From contig JAOPUY010000112.1 in the NCBI GenBank assembly GCA_025963265.1, positions 1-5,774 of the forward strand: 5,774 nucleotides of DNA, in the 5' to 3' direction. The notes beneath the pieces are model-generated. The model worked only from the letters and a program-made list of their open reading frames with translations. It was not told where the DNA came from and made no database searches. This document shows, piece by piece, positions 5,636-5,774 of this stretch (its first letter is position 1; the number at the start of each line of letters is the position of its first letter). The position numbers were made by a program, and so were the translations under genes. This DNA comes from Frankiales bacterium. GTDB taxonomy: Bacteria; Actinomycetota; Actinomycetes; Mycobacteriales; Jatrophihabitantaceae.

Positions 5636-5774
5636 ATGACCACTCGACTGAATCCGTACATCAACTTCGACGGCAACGCGCGGCCGGCGATTGAGTTCTA
5701 CGCCGACGTGCTCGGGGGCACGCCCGCCATCAGCACGTTCGGCGAGTTCGGCCAGGAGGGCGCCGGAGCCGATC
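5636..5774 (+). CDS. PhnB/YjdN-like VOC-superfamily protein, N-terminal part (cut by right edge)
   Basis: Reading from the ATG at 5636 gives 46 codons open to the end of the window. The N-terminus LNPYINFDGNARPAIEFYADVLGG (residues 5-28), followed by STFGEFG (33-39), is characteristic of the PhnB-like glyoxalase/bleomycin-resistance branch of the VOC superfamily, in which a beta-alpha-beta-beta-beta unit forms the start of a metal- or ligand-binding cup. Proteins of this branch are usually 130-160 residues, so about two thirds is missing and the active-site residues cannot be judged. AAGGGA (5625-5630) lies 5 nt before the start and supports it. It is transcribed away from the sigma-factor gene. 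The function of this branch is mostly unproven; the PhnB name does not imply a phosphonate role. Confidence 0.85.
   Translation, partial: MTTRLNPYINFDGNARPAIEFYADVLGGTPAISTFGEFGQEGAGAD

Overview
The window reads as chromosomal DNA of a high-GC Gram-positive bacterium (Actinomycetota). Base composition is very GC-rich throughout. Several proteins are of types typical of that phylum: a fused double acyl-CoA dehydrogenase like the mycobacterial FadE34/FadE6/FadE22 group, an MsrA very close in sequence to the mycobacterial enzyme as I remember it, a TIGR03086-type DinB-fold metal-binding protein, and a SigG-like ECF sigma factor with a SnoaL-like tail. I cannot assign a genus. I see no tRNA, rRNA, CRISPR array, insertion sequence or phage gene.

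Layout. (1) 1-519, minus: N-terminal half of an aldo/keto reductase, cut by the left edge. (2) 520-617: divergent promoter region. (3) 618-2771, plus: 717-residue tandem acyl-CoA dehydrogenase. (4) 2786-2830: strong hairpin between convergent genes, probably a shared terminator. (5) 2842-3363, minus: msrA. (6) 3364-3618: 255-bp divergent intergenic region with a 9-bp inverted repeat, a 10-bp palindrome and a short array of 12-bp repeats. (7) 3619-3813, plus: 64-residue four-cysteine (zinc-ribbon-like) protein. (8) 3814-3938: 125-bp gap with a 17-bp dyad just upstream of the next gene. (9) 3939-4541, plus: TIGR03086/DinB-fold protein. (10) 4556-5545, minus: ECF sigma factor, convergent with gene 9 across only 14 bp. 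(11) 5546-5635: divergent promoter region. (12) 5636-5774, plus: start of a PhnB-type VOC protein, cut by the right edge.

How the genes work together: most are single-gene units, alternately divergent and convergent, and no multi-step pathway is evident. The acyl-CoA dehydrogenase points to CoA-thioester (fatty acid or steroid side-chain) catabolism. MsrA, the DinB-fold protein (a fold that includes thiol-dependent enzymes of mycothiol and bacillithiol bacteria) and the VOC protein could all belong to thiol, redox or detoxification physiology, but that is only a loose theme. The sigma factor has no visible anti-sigma gene beside it, and its own C-terminal SnoaL-like domain is the likely regulatory module.

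I found no convincing evidence of a wholly new multi-gene system. The points most worth a second look are the complementary decay of the two acyl-CoA dehydrogenase halves, the small Cys4 protein opposite msrA with its repeat-bearing intergenic region, the dyad upstream of the DinB-fold gene, and the sigma factor/VOC divergent pair.
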